64,000 nucleotides of DNA from contig NC_134648.1 in NCBI RefSeq assembly GCF_030463565.1, positions 48,484,346 through 48,548,345 on the forward strand. The letters run 5' to 3'. Source of the DNA: Pelecanus crispus (taxonomy: Eukaryota > Chordata > Aves > Pelecaniformes > Pelecanidae). The position numbers and the translations under genes are program-made. The notes under the pieces are model-generated. The model saw only the letters and a list, made by a program, of their open reading frames with translations. It ran no database searches and was not told the DNA's origin. Shown piece after piece: positions 1 to 13,709 of this stretch (positions within the stretch are counted from its first letter, which is position 1; every line of letters starts with the position of its first letter).

Positions 1-1405
1 GTTCTCTGGGAACCCAAAAAGAAAAAGCTCACAGATATTTGAAGGTAAAAGGCATCAATCTAGTGCTAGAATTACATATGACTTTCAGGTTTTGACCATT
101 GTCTTTTTTTTCTTGGCCTATCAGAATTACCCTGCTGACATACTACAGCAATAAGTACAGTTAAAAAAAATAAAAAGAGAGAGAACAAAACCTTCCTTCC
201 TTTATTACATTATGGACTGTTTGCCAAATTCTTTATTAATGTCAGATCAAAAAAGATGACAAAGGTTAAGACAGGAAAAAGAATCCCTTCTTGAAGATAT
301 GAGTATTTTGAAAAAAAAGCTAGCAGCAGGATTGACATCATCAGCCTGAAAGGACCCATGTAACATGTATTCCTGGGGGAAGGGGAATCACAGAGGAAAC
401 ATAGGAGGATTTATCCAGCAATTTCATAATATGTTCAGGCCAATGTAGCTGCAGTCAGTCCCTCAGTCATGCATGTCCCACCTCTGTTTTGGTCAGCTCT
501 AGCAGCTTGCCCAATACCAGTAAAATCTTTTGGACAAGTGAGTGAGATTTTAAGGAGGTTGTAGGTAGAGATGTGCTCCTATCTCCCCCTGTTATGAATA
601 TCCTGCCCATTTGATCTCAGTGGAAGGTGGTTAGAGCAGATATCATGGCAAGTGGGATGCTGAAGTATATAGAAGCCTTAGAAATTTCCTGAGGTACAGG
701 CAGAGAGAATGCGACAAAAGCATTGCCCAACAGTAGATGTCAAGGCCAGTCAGATGCAGGGCACCTGCCCCTACTGCTCACCTGGGGTATGAGACCCCAC
801 TAACCATTCTGAAGACTGCTCTCCCACTTCGGTGAACAGGGTAGCATTTCTGTATTTCCATTTGTCATCTATATTTTAAGCATGGACCTCAGTCATATTT
901 AATATACAGTTGCATTTAGCACAGGATTTAAGTGGAGTATCAGTTTTTTTCTTGGACATCTCCCCTCTAATACCTGGATATGTCACAAACAGTAAGAAAT
1001 TTCTCTTCAAAATATCTGCATAGGAGCTCATGGTGTTAAAGAACTGCAAGATGAGGGACACTGACTAAAGCCTACATCACATATTCTTTCATTTTAGTGG
1101 ACCACCATGATGTGATGAAGGCTCGTTTTATCAGCCTAGCTTCCACAACTTTTGTGTGGCTAAATTTCAGTTCATTTTGACTTGAATTCAAATTCTTCGG
1201 TTTCATCTTCAACTTTGCATTAGGTGCTTTACATTTGCACCCACAAAGCAAGAAAATGAAGAACATTTTGATATAAATGGCCTGCTTAGCAAGATGGGAA
1301 CCCTAAGCAACCTTCCAACACCTAAAAGGAGGTTATTAAGATACAGCCAGGATCTTCATGGAGGCACATGGCAGAAGAATGAGAGACTGTGGGAATTAAT
1401 TGCAA
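1..1405. other. Unique sequence, no gene seen
   Basis: No open segment here combines coding-like composition with splice signals. Short A-rich tracts occur, for example near 162-180. I see no recognisable repeat until the CR1 fragment that follows. The stretch is most simply intergenic or intronic DNA. Confidence 0.6.
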
Positions 1406-1530
1406 AAAGGGAGATTCTGGCTGAATATAAGGAAAAATGTTTTTGCCACAAATAAGCAGAGGAACGTGTTATTCAGAGAGACTGTGGAATCTCCATCCCT
1501 GGATGTTTTCAAGGTCCAGCCTGATCCTTC
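1406..1530 (+). mobile_element. Old CR1 LINE fragment (3' UTR part)
   Basis: The order of phrases follows the avian CR1 3' untranslated region in sense orientation: a stretch resembling 'gagattctgg..gaatataaggaaaaa', then 'actgtggaatctcca', then 'tccctggatgttttcaagg'. The copy lacks both the 5' part and the terminal 8-mer repeats and is clearly diverged, so it is an old, truncated and immobile fragment. The borders are approximate. Confidence 0.65.
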
Positions 1531-2347
1531 CTGCACACACTCCTCTGCCCATCTAGGACTTTTCCTAAGCCCCTCCCTCACTTGTTTAATTCCTCGTGTC
1601 TTATGTTCTTCATGCCAGTGTGGCTCCTTCTTCTCCTTCTGGCTTTGATGTCAATAGGAGGGGAGTGAGAATAAGAGCAAGACTCCCAGTTCTGGTTTGT
1701 TAGATGACAGTGGCCTTCAGATGTTTGGAGAAACAGTGACACAGAGGACCAGATCAAGGCCCACAGACCTAAGATAAAGCATGTAACTGCATCAACAGGA
1801 GAGTAAATGAGTAATTCCCTGATGGCGGGTAGTTGCTTGTCGCAGACAGCATTATCAGAATTTAGCTGCCAAACACTAGCAAGCAGCTGTTGAGCTCGTA
1901 TGACCTACTGAAAAAAAAAATGTCAATAACTTAGCTATTTTTCATAATGTAGGGATACTGGAAAAAGTATAATAATGACCTTTTGCCTTATTTTAAATCC
2001 TTACTCCTTTCCCTTCATGCTATGGAGATACCAGAGTTCCTTAGCCAGTAGTGTAAATGCTGTTAGACAGACAAAATATACATTGCTAGCAGACCAGCGG
2101 CAGGTTGTTTGTTTTTTTTTTTTAAGTTAACACTGGAAGACATTACAGGTTCCACTTTTGTGACCAAACAAATGTTTAGAAAGTATGCACTTCCATAACT
2201 ATCCTCTTTGGTAGATTTTGTAACCAACAAAGAATGACTAACGCATGAGATCAAAGCCAACATGAATATTTATAGGGAGGAACAGGCATGCTGGTAGAAT
2301 AGGAAGAAATTCTTACAATCTACTGTTTGTAAGCTTTAGAGAAGTCA

Positions 2348-2440
2348 CAGAATCATCCCATAGTTATTGTTTGAGGTTGGGATGCGGTTTCTCCTAGTCA
2401 TGATTTCCACAACCTGACCAAGCTCTTCTAGCTGGATGGC
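2348..2440 (-). repeat. Possible diverged CR1 3' end
   Basis: The + strand reads 'tcacagaatcat' followed soon after by 'gaggttggga', the order expected where a CR1 3' end is viewed antisense. The following bases do not clearly continue the family. It could be coincidence. Confidence 0.25.
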
Positions 2441-4240
2441 CCCAGGCTGACACCACCAGAGCAGGGCACCAAAAGGCAACACGATGCCAGCCCGGGTGGC
2501 TCCCTACCACAGCTGCACCAGGAGTGCTAGGAGACTGAAGGCCACAAAAAAAACCCAAACCCAAACACCACAAGACAATAACTTTCCTTGGAACCAAGGC
2601 TATCAGACTAGAAGGGAAACAAACTCCATACTTTCAGAAACCCTGAAAAATTACCAAGCACAGGAAAAGCAGTTCACCCCACAACCCCATGTGAGGAGAC
2701 ACTGTCCAATCTAAATATTCAGCAAGTAGCTGAAAAGATTTTATGATTTTTTTTTTATTCTTAGAAAACTTGCTAACAATGACAGGACATCTCATCAGTG
2801 TTGAAGAACAGGTGACAAGAAAGCCAGAAAGTAATTGTAAATTAAGGAAATCCCATCAAATTAGTTAAAGCAACAGGGTCAGTGTCCATTTCCTGGCAAA
2901 ATAGCTTTCCACTTCACAAGAAATGCCAACATAAATGACATAAATTGGACTTTTACTGGAACTCAGCTACAAAGCCAAGGACCAAAAAAATGCTGGAGAC
3001 TGAGATTCTCCTGATCTAGAAGGATCCCATCCCTCCATAGCAGAAGACACATTCATGGGGGCAGGGATGCCATGGAAGCCTGCATCACTTTCCAAAGCTT
3101 TATTTATCCCAAGGATAAAGAGAAGATTCTGACAGCCCTCCACATGCATCAGTCTACCTTTGTTCACCGGCACTGAGCTCACATCATATCACTGTAAAAA
3201 AGGAAGAAGACACAGGCAGCAGTTTTGGAAATGAAAGCAAAAGCTTTTAAAAGCTTTGCAAGAAGACAATGTGACTCGTAGTGCTCAAAGACCTTAAATT
3301 TTATGCAGAAATAAGAACAAAGCAATGTGGCATAAAATTTTCAAGTTTCTTGGCCTTTGCAGGCAGATCAGTTTGGACAGAATATAACAGTGCTCAGCAC
3401 AGTGTGTACCAAAGATCTCGATGTCCAGCTCCATGAGCCTAAAAACGTCACTGTATCCGCCTGTACGTAGTGCCTCCCACTTAGCCAACAAACTTGCCAT
3501 CCTGCAGCTCCCCAGAGATGGTGTGACAGGAGCCCACAGCAGCCAGAGCTACGTCTCTTAAAGCCCTCCAAGCTGAACAGAACATGACAGTACCCAGGAT
3601 CATCACTAAAACAGGAAGGGAGTCCAAAAGTATCTATGAATCAGGGCCTGGGAAAACAGTGTTTTACAGGAGCTTGTTACAAAAGCAAGTGGAAAACTAC
3701 TGCGCTCCTGGGGTTTTTCCTTCCCAAAGCAAGCAAGTGCCAGAAAGCATGAATCCTATTTGTATAGGAAAACACACGATCGTCTTCAGACTCCCAGTGT
3801 GGAGAAGCATGTTGAACCACACCATCCCCCTGCAGCCCTCCCTCCCTCTCATCTGCTGTAGATATACAAGGCTAAGTTGATGAGCTGTTCAGCTTAGTGT
3901 GAAATGTGTTACATTTTCCCCCCAGCTGCTTCCTGATTGCAGTATTTACTTTTAATCTCCTCTGCCTCAATGCCCGATAAAAACTTTGTCACATTAGATG
4001 GTGACAGATGGGAAAGAGAAGGGGGGGATCACTGCAAGGGAACGTCCTGGCTTCCCAATAATTTTTCACAACGCCAATTATGTCCTTCAGTGCTTCCCGG
4101 CATGTGCACCCATGTCAGCAGAGAAGGAAATAGAAAGGCATAAATAAAGACAAAACCAGGCACTGCGTGGCTTTAATCTGCAGAATAACATTTCTCATTT
4201 GGGTGAAATATTGTTGGATTCTCTCCTGTGCTGGAAATGG

Positions 4241-4270
4241 AGACACACACACATATATACACAGAGACAC
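4241..4270. repeat. CA/TA microsatellite
   Basis: A short run of alternating CA and TA dinucleotides with AGACAC interruptions. It is an ordinary simple repeat and probably length-variable. Confidence 0.75.
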
Positions 4271-7200
4271 AAATGCACAGAGTTCACAACTGCTTTCCTT
4301 ATGCGTGGGTACTACCCATCCTCACAAGCAGCTCTTTGGCATTGTAAACAGAAAAGTGCAGGTTTCTCCTGCTTTCTGAAAGGTATCCGTGTCCAGCAAG
4401 CCAATTCTTGTGCTCTTTAATCCATCCACCATTGACTAAATAGGGGTAATGTGAGGATTCTCATCTTTAGGGTATCAAAACAGTTCTTAGACAGTTTAAG
4501 AACATGACATATTATGCTGTGCTTGAGACTGCTGGCAAATGTCAGTTTCCAAGCCTAATCCTGGATGACGCTACACTTGCCACCATTAGATGTTCCATCC
4601 AAGGTGATGGGTTACAAAAGAAAGTCTCTTGAATCTGAGTTACTTCCTGCTTAGGTGTCTGAGAAGTGAAATGCATTAGTAACAACCTGTATTGGTGGAG
4701 ATGTATATAGCAACAGCTGACAGTAATCATGGAAGCAAAGGGAGAGGGCCCCAAGAGGAAGGTGAGAGACAGCTTTGACCTGGGCTGCAATTTAGCCGGT
4801 CATATCAGGGAAAAAAACCTACTTTTTGTTTGCCCTTGCTATATTCAAGAAATAAGGCTTTATGTACCATCTTTGTAAACAAGAAGAAAAAAAAAATAAT
4901 CAAAATATAGCACTTCCCCAGCCATTTTTTATTTGAACTAAGGGAACCACATGCTTTGAACCACAGCTACTACTCTCTTCTTGACAATCCTGTCCCAGTC
5001 CTAAAGAGGGACAAGAGTTTGGTGACTTCGATTCCAAGTGGAATGGACAGGCAACGTCTCAGAGGAGTGCATAATTAAACAAGAGCAGCTGCTCTAGGGC
5101 ATGATAGAAGTGTAGCAACAGAGATGATGAAGGGAGAGGAGCCTCAACTGGAACAGAAGGAAAGGGTAACCTTCCTAACAAATGAAGCATACTATGACAG
5201 TGTACATGAATGTTCACAGGTAGGGCACATTCAGGCATCTTCCATCAGGCCAGAACTTGGCCTGCAGGAGTCTTGGTAAAAGCCAAGACAATGCCCCTGT
5301 CCACACTAGATATGAAATAAGATATGTAAATATGTAATAAAGCAGATACTCTCAAACTAGGAGACTTCCAGGTAGCTACAAATTGGTCATCAGCCAAGGA
5401 GTTACTCATTCAGTCTCTGGAAAGAAAGAAGAAATGTGAATGAGAAGTCTCTGGGCTTGGGGCTAGAAGATTTAGCAGATATCAGGCAAAGGGCTGTGAG
5501 CCACAGAAGTGATGAAGAAGCCACTGGTAAAATGAACTATGCTTTATAAGAAGCCAGGGAACAAATGGCTGGAGCTGGCACAGAAAAGATAAGGCAAAGG
5601 CCTGTTAGTATTAAGTTCTTTACCTGTATATTTGCTCTGCTGAAAATACTGAACTAGTAACAGAAATATTACAGTCTCAGACAGAGCGTCCTCATGGTTG
5701 TGCATGACCAGATTTCAGCATTCAAGTCTGTATTTACATGCCTGTCAGTATGGACATATTATAGGCAGGTTTACAGAACTGATTATACCAATGAGACTCC
5801 CCCAGAAGCTCCACTACAGTGGGCTCAGCATGATATTATAGTGGCAGAGAAAAATGCCCTTTTCCCTACAGACAGACCCAGTGAGGAAACACAGGTCTCT
5901 GAAGAACTTGTTGACCGAAAAGGGCACAAATTAGCAGCCCCATGCCAGCTAGACCTCAATGGATGTAGGAGCAAAAACAGCCATTTACAAGTGAAAATTA
6001 GTATGAAGAGAAAAGAAATGTCAAGACAAATAGATTTAAGGAGAAAGCCAAAAGGGAAAAACTCAGATCTGAAAATTTTTTAAAACCCTGTTGCCTTTCC
6101 AAAGGATGAGCACTGAAGGCTAGGAACTGTACATGGGCCTTACCCAGTAGGATCCTCTGGGGAGCACCTGTGATAGAGCTGCTAGAAAATAGCATCATAT
6201 TTGCAAACAGATATAGCAGACAGTTGCTTCGGTGTGGTGCCATATCCTAGGGTGAGGTTCTTTGTCCCTCCCTGTTGTTATAAATCTGTTGACCCTGATC
6301 ACTTGTGGTTAACTAATTGATAAGGATTTTAAAAAATATAATGTAAATGTATCCAGATTATTTGTTTTCACCTAGCCTCTAAATTAGTTACTTAGCAAAG
6401 TAATATTCTCAGCTCTTCATGGCAATATTATTGCAAACTAAGTGAAGGTGTTTCTACAAAGAAAGAAAAAAAATTCAGACATCTACTGTCCTAATGCCCT
6501 TTGGTCTAGAAGTGTTTTTTCCTTAGGCAGGAGAAGAGCTGAATCACATTTTATTTCTCTGATTCTCCCTAGAGATGGTCAATTAGTTTTACTTGAATTT
6601 GTTCTCATTTGCAAATTATGTTAAAGGAGTGGGACTGTCCTAGGAATCAGAAGCAGAAGAAATATTCTCCTACTTAAATTTTGGTTTCCTTCTAAATGAG
6701 AAGGATAAGAAGCTCGTAGGGAAAGGTCACTTTCTCTTCTTTCATCCCGAGTTTATCAAGCAATACTCATGCCACAGTTTCTCCTCCCAGTTTAACTGCC
6801 TTATCTTCCACACTTTAGCACAACATGATCAAAGGCTTTTTTGCCCACCTATCTTAGAGCTTACACTTAGACTGAGACTACTTAAGCACAATGACCAAGA
6901 CTTAGAGAATTATTTTGGTTTTCCTGTTAAGAAGTACGTATATTTTCATGTTCCTCCCCCCAAAAATCAGACTTTCCTTCATTTAAGCACAATAAACCTC
7001 CTAATGATGGGAGACAAACAACTGCCAGATATTCAGTGACCATGTAGCTGTGCACCAGGAGGATTCCACATGCCACCCCATTAACTTCAGTCTCTAGAGG
7101 AAAGACAGGAGCTCAGCTTCAATATGCACTCAACTTCGCTCTGCCCTGACTTTTCTCAGTAAACATCACCAGTTCCTTAGGGAAAAACTCCAGATCCTGA

Positions 7201-8769
7201 AAATAACAGAAAATTCACTTGGTTTCCTCTAACCACATGGTCCAGCATAGTAATGTAAGGAAGCAAGGTAAGCTAACCTTCCAAGTCAAAGATCAGTCTC
7301 TCTTCAACACAAAGCATTGCAGATTATATGAACAAGATGGTCACTGTATTACAGAATGTAAGTATGTAGGAAGGTCTTGCTTGTTTTGCCAGCAAACTGT
7401 TCTTGAAGGAAAAGAATACAGAGGGCCCTACTTGTCGGCTAGCAACCCAGACAGCTGTCCAAGAAATACCTGTGTCACATAGGGGTATTCAGGAATTAAA
7501 AAGCGTGCTCTTCCTTTGCCTGCTGTATGAATGCATGCAGCACTTAAGCCTGCAGCTTCTCAGAGAACTTGTGCTTGTACTTGGCAACATGCTTGTCAAG
7601 GTACTTGTCAAAAATTGTACAAGAATATGGCCTGTACTTTTTTAAATAGTCCAGCAAGTCCCATCAGATTTCCACAAACATTACACTGAGATTTGCAGAG
7701 GCCTGTGGAGGTTAGAGAACAATTCCCAAAACAGCTTCTCTTCAGTCATTTTGAACAGTCCATCCCCAGTTTGCATAATTCAAAGCAACAATGCCGGGGG
7801 ACCAGGAATTAGTCTGCAAGTAAATTTTGCCTGACACTTGCAATCTCACAATTACAGGATGTTTACCATGGCCTTGTGGGAGACGCCATGTTTTTCAGTA
7901 CTCACCCAGCTCCAAGGTGCTCACTGTGTTGCACTGTTGCAGTGCCAGCCACCGCAGTGGCATGCAGTGTGTAGCCAACTGGGCAGAGCAGTGGACAGCC
8001 CACTGACTCCTGTTGAGTGGGCCTCATTAAAATTTCCAGGCCCTCAGTGAAAACTGAGTGGTAGTGGCTCAGAGTACACAAGTACGCCAAGTATGACACA
8101 GAGGCTTAGCTTGAAGACTGCACCCTGCTCCCGCAGAACCAATGAGCAGCAAACCCACAGGCTTCAGCAGGATACAGCAGTGGGCTAACTCAGATGAGCA
8201 GGTCCAAAACATTAACATTAGGGTCTGGGACCTCCACCTCTCACCTTCAGGTGAGAAAAAAAAAACCCACCTCTTTAAAAAAGTTTCAGAAGTAAGTTTT
8301 GACCACATATTTTTGTCCACACTAGTTAAGAAGTGAATTTGAGCCCTGTGGAAGCAGAATAGGGGCTTTTTTTGCTTCTCGGGGTTTGTGAAGGCGAGGG
8401 TAGTCGGTTTCAGAAAGATTATCTCACAGTTCAAACTCGTTAATGAAAGAAATAAATTAACCAAGCTCATTTTTCAGGGAATTCTTGTGTAAACTGGAAT
8501 TTTTCCAGTCTGTGAGCCCCGCACAGTGCTAACCCATAAATCACAGCAAGCAGGTTGTCTGTATAGTGAGAGCAGCCACGTTTGGAGATTGGGGGGGGAA
8601 GAAACCAGCATATGTTCATGGAGCAAAAAACCATAAAAGCAAAACAGGGAAAAAAAAATACCTCCCTTGCCCACCACTGGAACAAAATAAAAGGCTTGGC
8701 CTCAGGCACTGGAACATACGCTGTCTGCAAAGAGCCCCCCAAACCAGGGGAAGGCACCTGAAACAGGTC

Positions 8770-8925
8770 AGCTTTTAATTGAATACAATATTAATTACCG
8801 CGTGCACCATTAACGGTTTGTGGGATTTGACTAATTAATGTAATAGTTTCTGAGTCACGCTCATTAAATATGAAAATTACGCCGGTGAAAGGTATCGGTT
8901 TCATTATCAATCTTGTATGGACAGG
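8770..8925. promoter_or_regulatory. Candidate conserved non-coding element
   Basis: A compact AT-rich block has repeated TAATTA and ATTAA homeodomain-type cores (near 8776-8800 and 8830-8840), a perfect AP-1-type TGAGTCA at 8851-8857, and unusual isolated CpGs ('attaccgcg', 'attacgccgg') that would normally decay in neutral DNA. It has no coding potential. The look is that of vertebrate enhancers near developmental genes. Conservation itself cannot be tested from one sequence, so this is an inference from composition. Confidence 0.4.
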
Positions 8926-11900
8926 AGTGGGGGTGGGGAGAGGGTGCCGTGGAAAGATTCCCACCCCAAGTTATTGTGTTATTAGCTCTCTCCTCTTGGA
9001 ATTGGTTCAGGTGGGCAGAAGGAAGAGCCAAACTGAAAAGGAAAGAGGCAAGGAGAACAGGAAGCACTCCCCAGTGTCACGAGCTAGTGGCTGCAAGTCA
9101 GGACCCAAAAGGTATCCAGCTCAGAGTGAATGTATATTTTTGCTTAGTGGACAGATCTGGCTGGTCTGCGTGTAGCTCCAACTAGTTGTTGTCAATTCCC
9201 CATCATAATGCTTAGTTTCCTTCATCCCCCTGGAACAAGCATAATGAGAGAGACCGATGTCACATGGGGTACTTAATTCATTAACCCATGTAAAGCATGT
9301 GGCAGTTCCTTAGTGGAAAACTACAGGAAGGTAATTATCACTGTTAAAAGTCAGCTCCAGAGCATAATTATGCACTAAGGATATGTTGAGATATACTGCC
9401 ATGGGACACACTCCTCACAAGGGGCAAAACTGTTACAGAAGGAAGACCAGAGATGTTATACCTCTCATTCCTATCCAGCAGTCCAGGGTAGGGGTAGCAC
9501 TGACGTACTCTAGAGGGAACTGCCATCAGTCCTGTATGGGAAGAAGAGTCACCTGCATGCAGGATCTCCGGGGAAAGAAAGGAAAGAGAACATCAGTGTT
9601 CCAGGGTCCCCTTGTGCCCTACCCACCACAACAGAGCAAAATGCAGAGGTCACCTTCTAGACTGAAATTTGAGAGCAAGTACACAGCTGAGACTGTCAGA
9701 GAGGGAAAAAAAAAAAACAAAACATCAAGAGTGAGATAAAAGTCTAACATCACTTAGGGGGACCATTTTTCCAAGCACCATAGAGGGAGGTAGGATCACC
9801 ATCCTGTTAACAATGCATAAATGCTGCACAGGGAGCCTTAGGGGAGTAGGAGAAGCAGAGATAATGCCAGTGCTATTATTTTTGTAGCAGTCCTCTTGAC
9901 TGATTCTTAACGTATTTGGCACATGCTATGGGGGTAAAGAGGGAAAAGGGGATGGCCTTGTGCCAGAGCTGCACGTGTTCACATTCATGCTGCAGGTATA
10001 CGTCAGCCTGGAAGGCCCAGATACAGAGAAGAGAAACCAGCAGGTGGGGAAAAGGCAAGGACAACAGCACACATGCAAAACCCAACAAACAACTCAAATC
10101 CCTGATTATCCTTAAAAGGTAGGGGAGACAGAGCAAGGAGTAAACTTGTAAGAAAGAGGAAATCCCACACACTATGTTAGGGCTTTTATCACTTTGTCTA
10201 ACAAGTAATGGCTTTCTGATTTGTTTTTTCTTCAAAATAGATGCCAGTGTTCTTTCTAAATAGCATCAGCTTTCCAGGAATCTGTGGCTGAGTCTGTTGA
10301 AAGTTCGTTAGATTGTGCACAGCCTGTTCCTCTTTGGGCTTGTAACATACACAACCAAGAACAGTCTTCAGGCTCCTGTACTGCATCTAAGGCATTATCC
10401 CTTCTCCACTGTACATCTTCAGCCCAGTCGCTCACACATAAATGTTCCTTCATACTCCAAGCTTCATCACCCTGTACTGAGCAAGGAAGGCAGGTAGCTA
10501 CAATCAGTTCTGTTTCATACAGGAACTGAGTATCATGGGCTCTGAGAAAGCTGTAAAATTTGGAGGGTCCCTGGTATAATTAAATCCAAGCTTTTGATTA
10601 AGATGATGGCAGGGCTCTTTGCAACCATATTAGCAAGGTTGCATTTGCTCTCCATAAAAAGACAAGTAGTCACTCATTTATGAAGTGAGAACAAGTTCCT
10701 CTTGTGATTCAAATCCTATACCAAACAAACAAGAACTCTTCTGGTCTGAAACAATGCCCCATACAGATGGTATTTTCTCATCCTTCCTTCTTCCAGGTCA
10801 CAGGGTTTCACTGAACTCCTTCCCACCTATTTTAAAGATGAGCTTTGCATTTTTCATCTAGGTTCATTAAAACAGCCAGGGCAGTGCTGCCCTACAAGCT
10901 ACTCTGGAGCTGGCTGAAGGTTATTTTGGTTACACTTTTGTGTATATTTTGGGGATCAAGAGAAGATCTAATTCATACTGCTCCCCCTCTTTCTTTGCTA
11001 AATGTAGTGCAGCCGAGGCTTACAAAAGTCTTTGTAAGGACCTTTCATCACAGTAGTTAATATGAAATATTTGGCTCAGGAAGCCCCTGAACTGCTGGAT
11101 TACCAAACACTGCTGTTCTTCCCAGAAGTATGCATTAGTGCCATTATCAAACAGGACACCAAGCTACATAAATTCTCATTCAAACTTTTACCGATGCTTT
11201 ATACTGCCATAGTTCCCACGGATTTTGTCAATGAGGATAGAGAAGACAAAGACAGAAAGTTTCCCTCCCAAAAGCAGAGTTAAGATACTATTCTCTAGGA
11301 AGCATGCTGAGGAACCATGCTCAGCCCCTTGCTTCTCAGTAGCACTGCAACAGCTTTTATCAGGTCACACTTACTTTTAGCTTCACTGACTGTATACTCT
11401 ACACACTAATACAATCCTTTTCAGTTCCTCTCATTCTCCACAGCTTTTTTCATACACCTGTGCTGATGAAATAGGCAGGACTTTCCAGACTGGAGTAAAG
11501 GCCAGGATTCTATATACAGAAGTCCTGGTTGGAAAAAGAAAACCCACACAGAGCAGTTTGTGCCCACAGGAAAGCCTTTGCTGGTACAAAAATACCCAGG
11601 TTGCAGCTACATAATCAATATACATCGTGGTCTCCTGTATCTCCCATAACTTTACTAATATGAGTTCACAGTGTTTAATGAATTTAGCACTATATACTGT
11701 TGAGATATGCTGTCACTGCCTGTTATCTCTTTCTATTTCATTTTAAATGCTTCTGTAGCTCAAATGTATCTCTGAATGAAAGTCAGTGTTCCCAAATGAA
11801 CATAGCATTGGACACTTTCAACTTCAGTTACAAGAAGAGCACAAAGTAAGAACATGCAAGATAATACTCAGTTAAACTTTAAAGCAGGTAAGCACGGCTA

Positions 11901-13122
11901 TACTGAAGCTGCAGAAAATTAAGTTATTACTTAAATACCAGTCAGAGAATGCAACAGCACTGCCCTTCAGATCAATAATGTTCCATCAGACATCATAAAG
12001 TGAATCACCAAAGAACAGGAGGAGCTGGTTGTTTTGTTATGCATTTTTGTTGGTTTAGGGTTTTTTTTAAAGACATCTCTTCCACCCCACCGCACATTGC
12101 AACTATAGGTATGTGTCAGCACCTGCCAACAAATATATTTAGGAGATAACACCTAATTGCTGCCAGTACCTAATTTAATTGTTACAACTGTACAGACTTT
12201 ATTTATGATACTATGACAAAGTGGCATTTATCTAAGTGAAGTTATAAGTAGTTTATTCATCACTTCCTTTTCTCAATACCAGACTTGAGTGGATAAATTC
12301 AGACTGCCTTAGATTCCCCCTCAAAACATCATTCTGTGCTTCTCTGCATTAAAAGAGGACAAGAATTGGTCAATGTAACAGACAAAGAAAGTGTGGGAAA
12401 ACTAAGGCAATAAACAGGTTTTTTTCTTACTGTAAGGACTTTCAGGTTTAAAACAAGTGTCAAAGTTCTGCTTTTGTAAGCTTTACAAGAAGGACAGTTT
12501 TTTTTCAAAACAAAAAGATATTAAGAAATCAGCAAAAGGATTTTTGAGTTTCTCCTTTACCATTCAGCCCAGCTGTTCTACTTACAAAGCATTGCTTAGG
12601 TGGTTCTTCTTGCCTGAAGGCTTTGGAATGGTTTCAGAAGAAGGTATTGCTGTCCCATCAAAAAGTACAGCACAGAGACCAATAGTGAGTTCTCCAGGGC
12701 ACAGGAGTCAGTGACAAAACTAGGAATACAAGCCCACACCTGTGACGTTAAAGCTAAAACAGGCACATAATTCTGTGCATAGGGATAAAAATAACGTCCT
12801 ACTGTTGAATGATGCTTCACAAGCAGAAACACATCAAAATTGCTGCTCTAGAGAATTTACAGTGCCAGGATCTGTGACAAAATCCCTAAAAGCAACATGT
12901 TGATACACGTAACAGGATTTGAGATGTATATGTACAAGGTTTGGTCTCCTACTTGCTCAGGCAAGCTGATTATTGGAATTTCAATACAGAAGGGATGTAT
13001 TGATCACATCTTGTAATTTATGAACTTACACAAGGAACTGCCTGTCCTAGCAAGACCAGGCAGCAGTGAGTAGAGTAGTATGCTCTATCTAAGCCAGATC
13101 TCTGAAGAGAAGCCTTCACACT
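8926..13122. other. Unique sequence, no gene seen
   Basis: No supported exon and no recognisable repeat. A G-rich stretch (about 8922-8946) borders the preceding candidate element. A- and T-runs occur near 9709 and 12060. The short open frames are chance-sized. Confidence 0.55.
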
Positions 13123-13709
13123 TGTGTTGGTTTTGGCTGGGGTAGAGTTAGTTTTCTTCACAGTAGCTAGTATGGGACTATGTTTTGGATTTGTGCTGAA
13201 AACGGTGTTAACACAGGGATGTTTTCATTATTGCTGAGCAGTGCTTACACAGAGTCAAGGCCTCTTCTGCTTCTCACACCACCCCACCAGCAAGTAGGCT
13301 GCGGGTGCACAAGAAGTTGGGGGGAACACAGCTGGGACAGCTGACCCCAGCTGACCAAAGGGATATTCCATATCATATGACATCATACTCAGCATATAAA
13401 GCTGGGGGAAGAAGAAGGAAGAGGGGGACATTTGGAGTTATGGCATTTCTCTTCCTAAGTAACCATCACAGGTGATGGACCCCTGCTTTCCTGGAGACGG
13501 CTGAACACCTGCCAATGGGAAGTAGTGAATGAATTCTTCTTTTTACTTTACTTGCACACACAGCTTTTGCTTTACTTATTAAACTGTGTTTATCTTAATC
13601 CATGAGTTTTCTCACTTTTACTCTTCCAATTCTCTCCCCCATTGTACCAGAGGGGAGTGAGCGAGTGGCTACGTGGTGCCTAGTTGCCGGCTGGGGTTAA
13701 ACCACGACA
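13123..13709 (+). mobile_element. Solo LTR, avian ERVL-like family (copy 1)
   Basis: The element begins TGTGTTGGTTTTGGCTGGGG and ends GGGGTTAAACCACGACA, so it has TG..CA ends. It is 587 bp and flanked by ACACT (13118-13122) and GCACT (13710-13714), a 5-bp target duplication with one mismatch. Promoter and 3'-processing signals fit the + orientation: a CRE/AP-1-like TGACATCA just upstream of TATAAA (13395-13400), and an ATTAAA polyadenylation signal (13578-13583). No gag, pol or env sequence adjoins it, so recombination between LTRs probably removed the interior. Copy 2 at 20351 is a clear relative. A 5-bp duplication suits ERVL-type integration, and the family name is inferred from that. Confidence 0.88.

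Larger units (their letters stand above)
1531..8769. other. Unique sequence without a supported gene
   Basis: This stretch has many short open frames on both strands but none with convincing splice sites, codon bias or family resemblance. The longest, at 5694-6083 (+), is within chance expectation for the amount of sequence searched. Apart from the possible CR1 end near 2348 and a CA/TA microsatellite near 4241, I recognise no repeat. It is probably intergenic or intronic. Confidence 0.55.

Noticed and set aside
5694-6083. 129-codon + strand open frame
   Set aside because: Length is within chance for this much sequence. It shows no codon bias, no supporting splice sites and no family resemblance.
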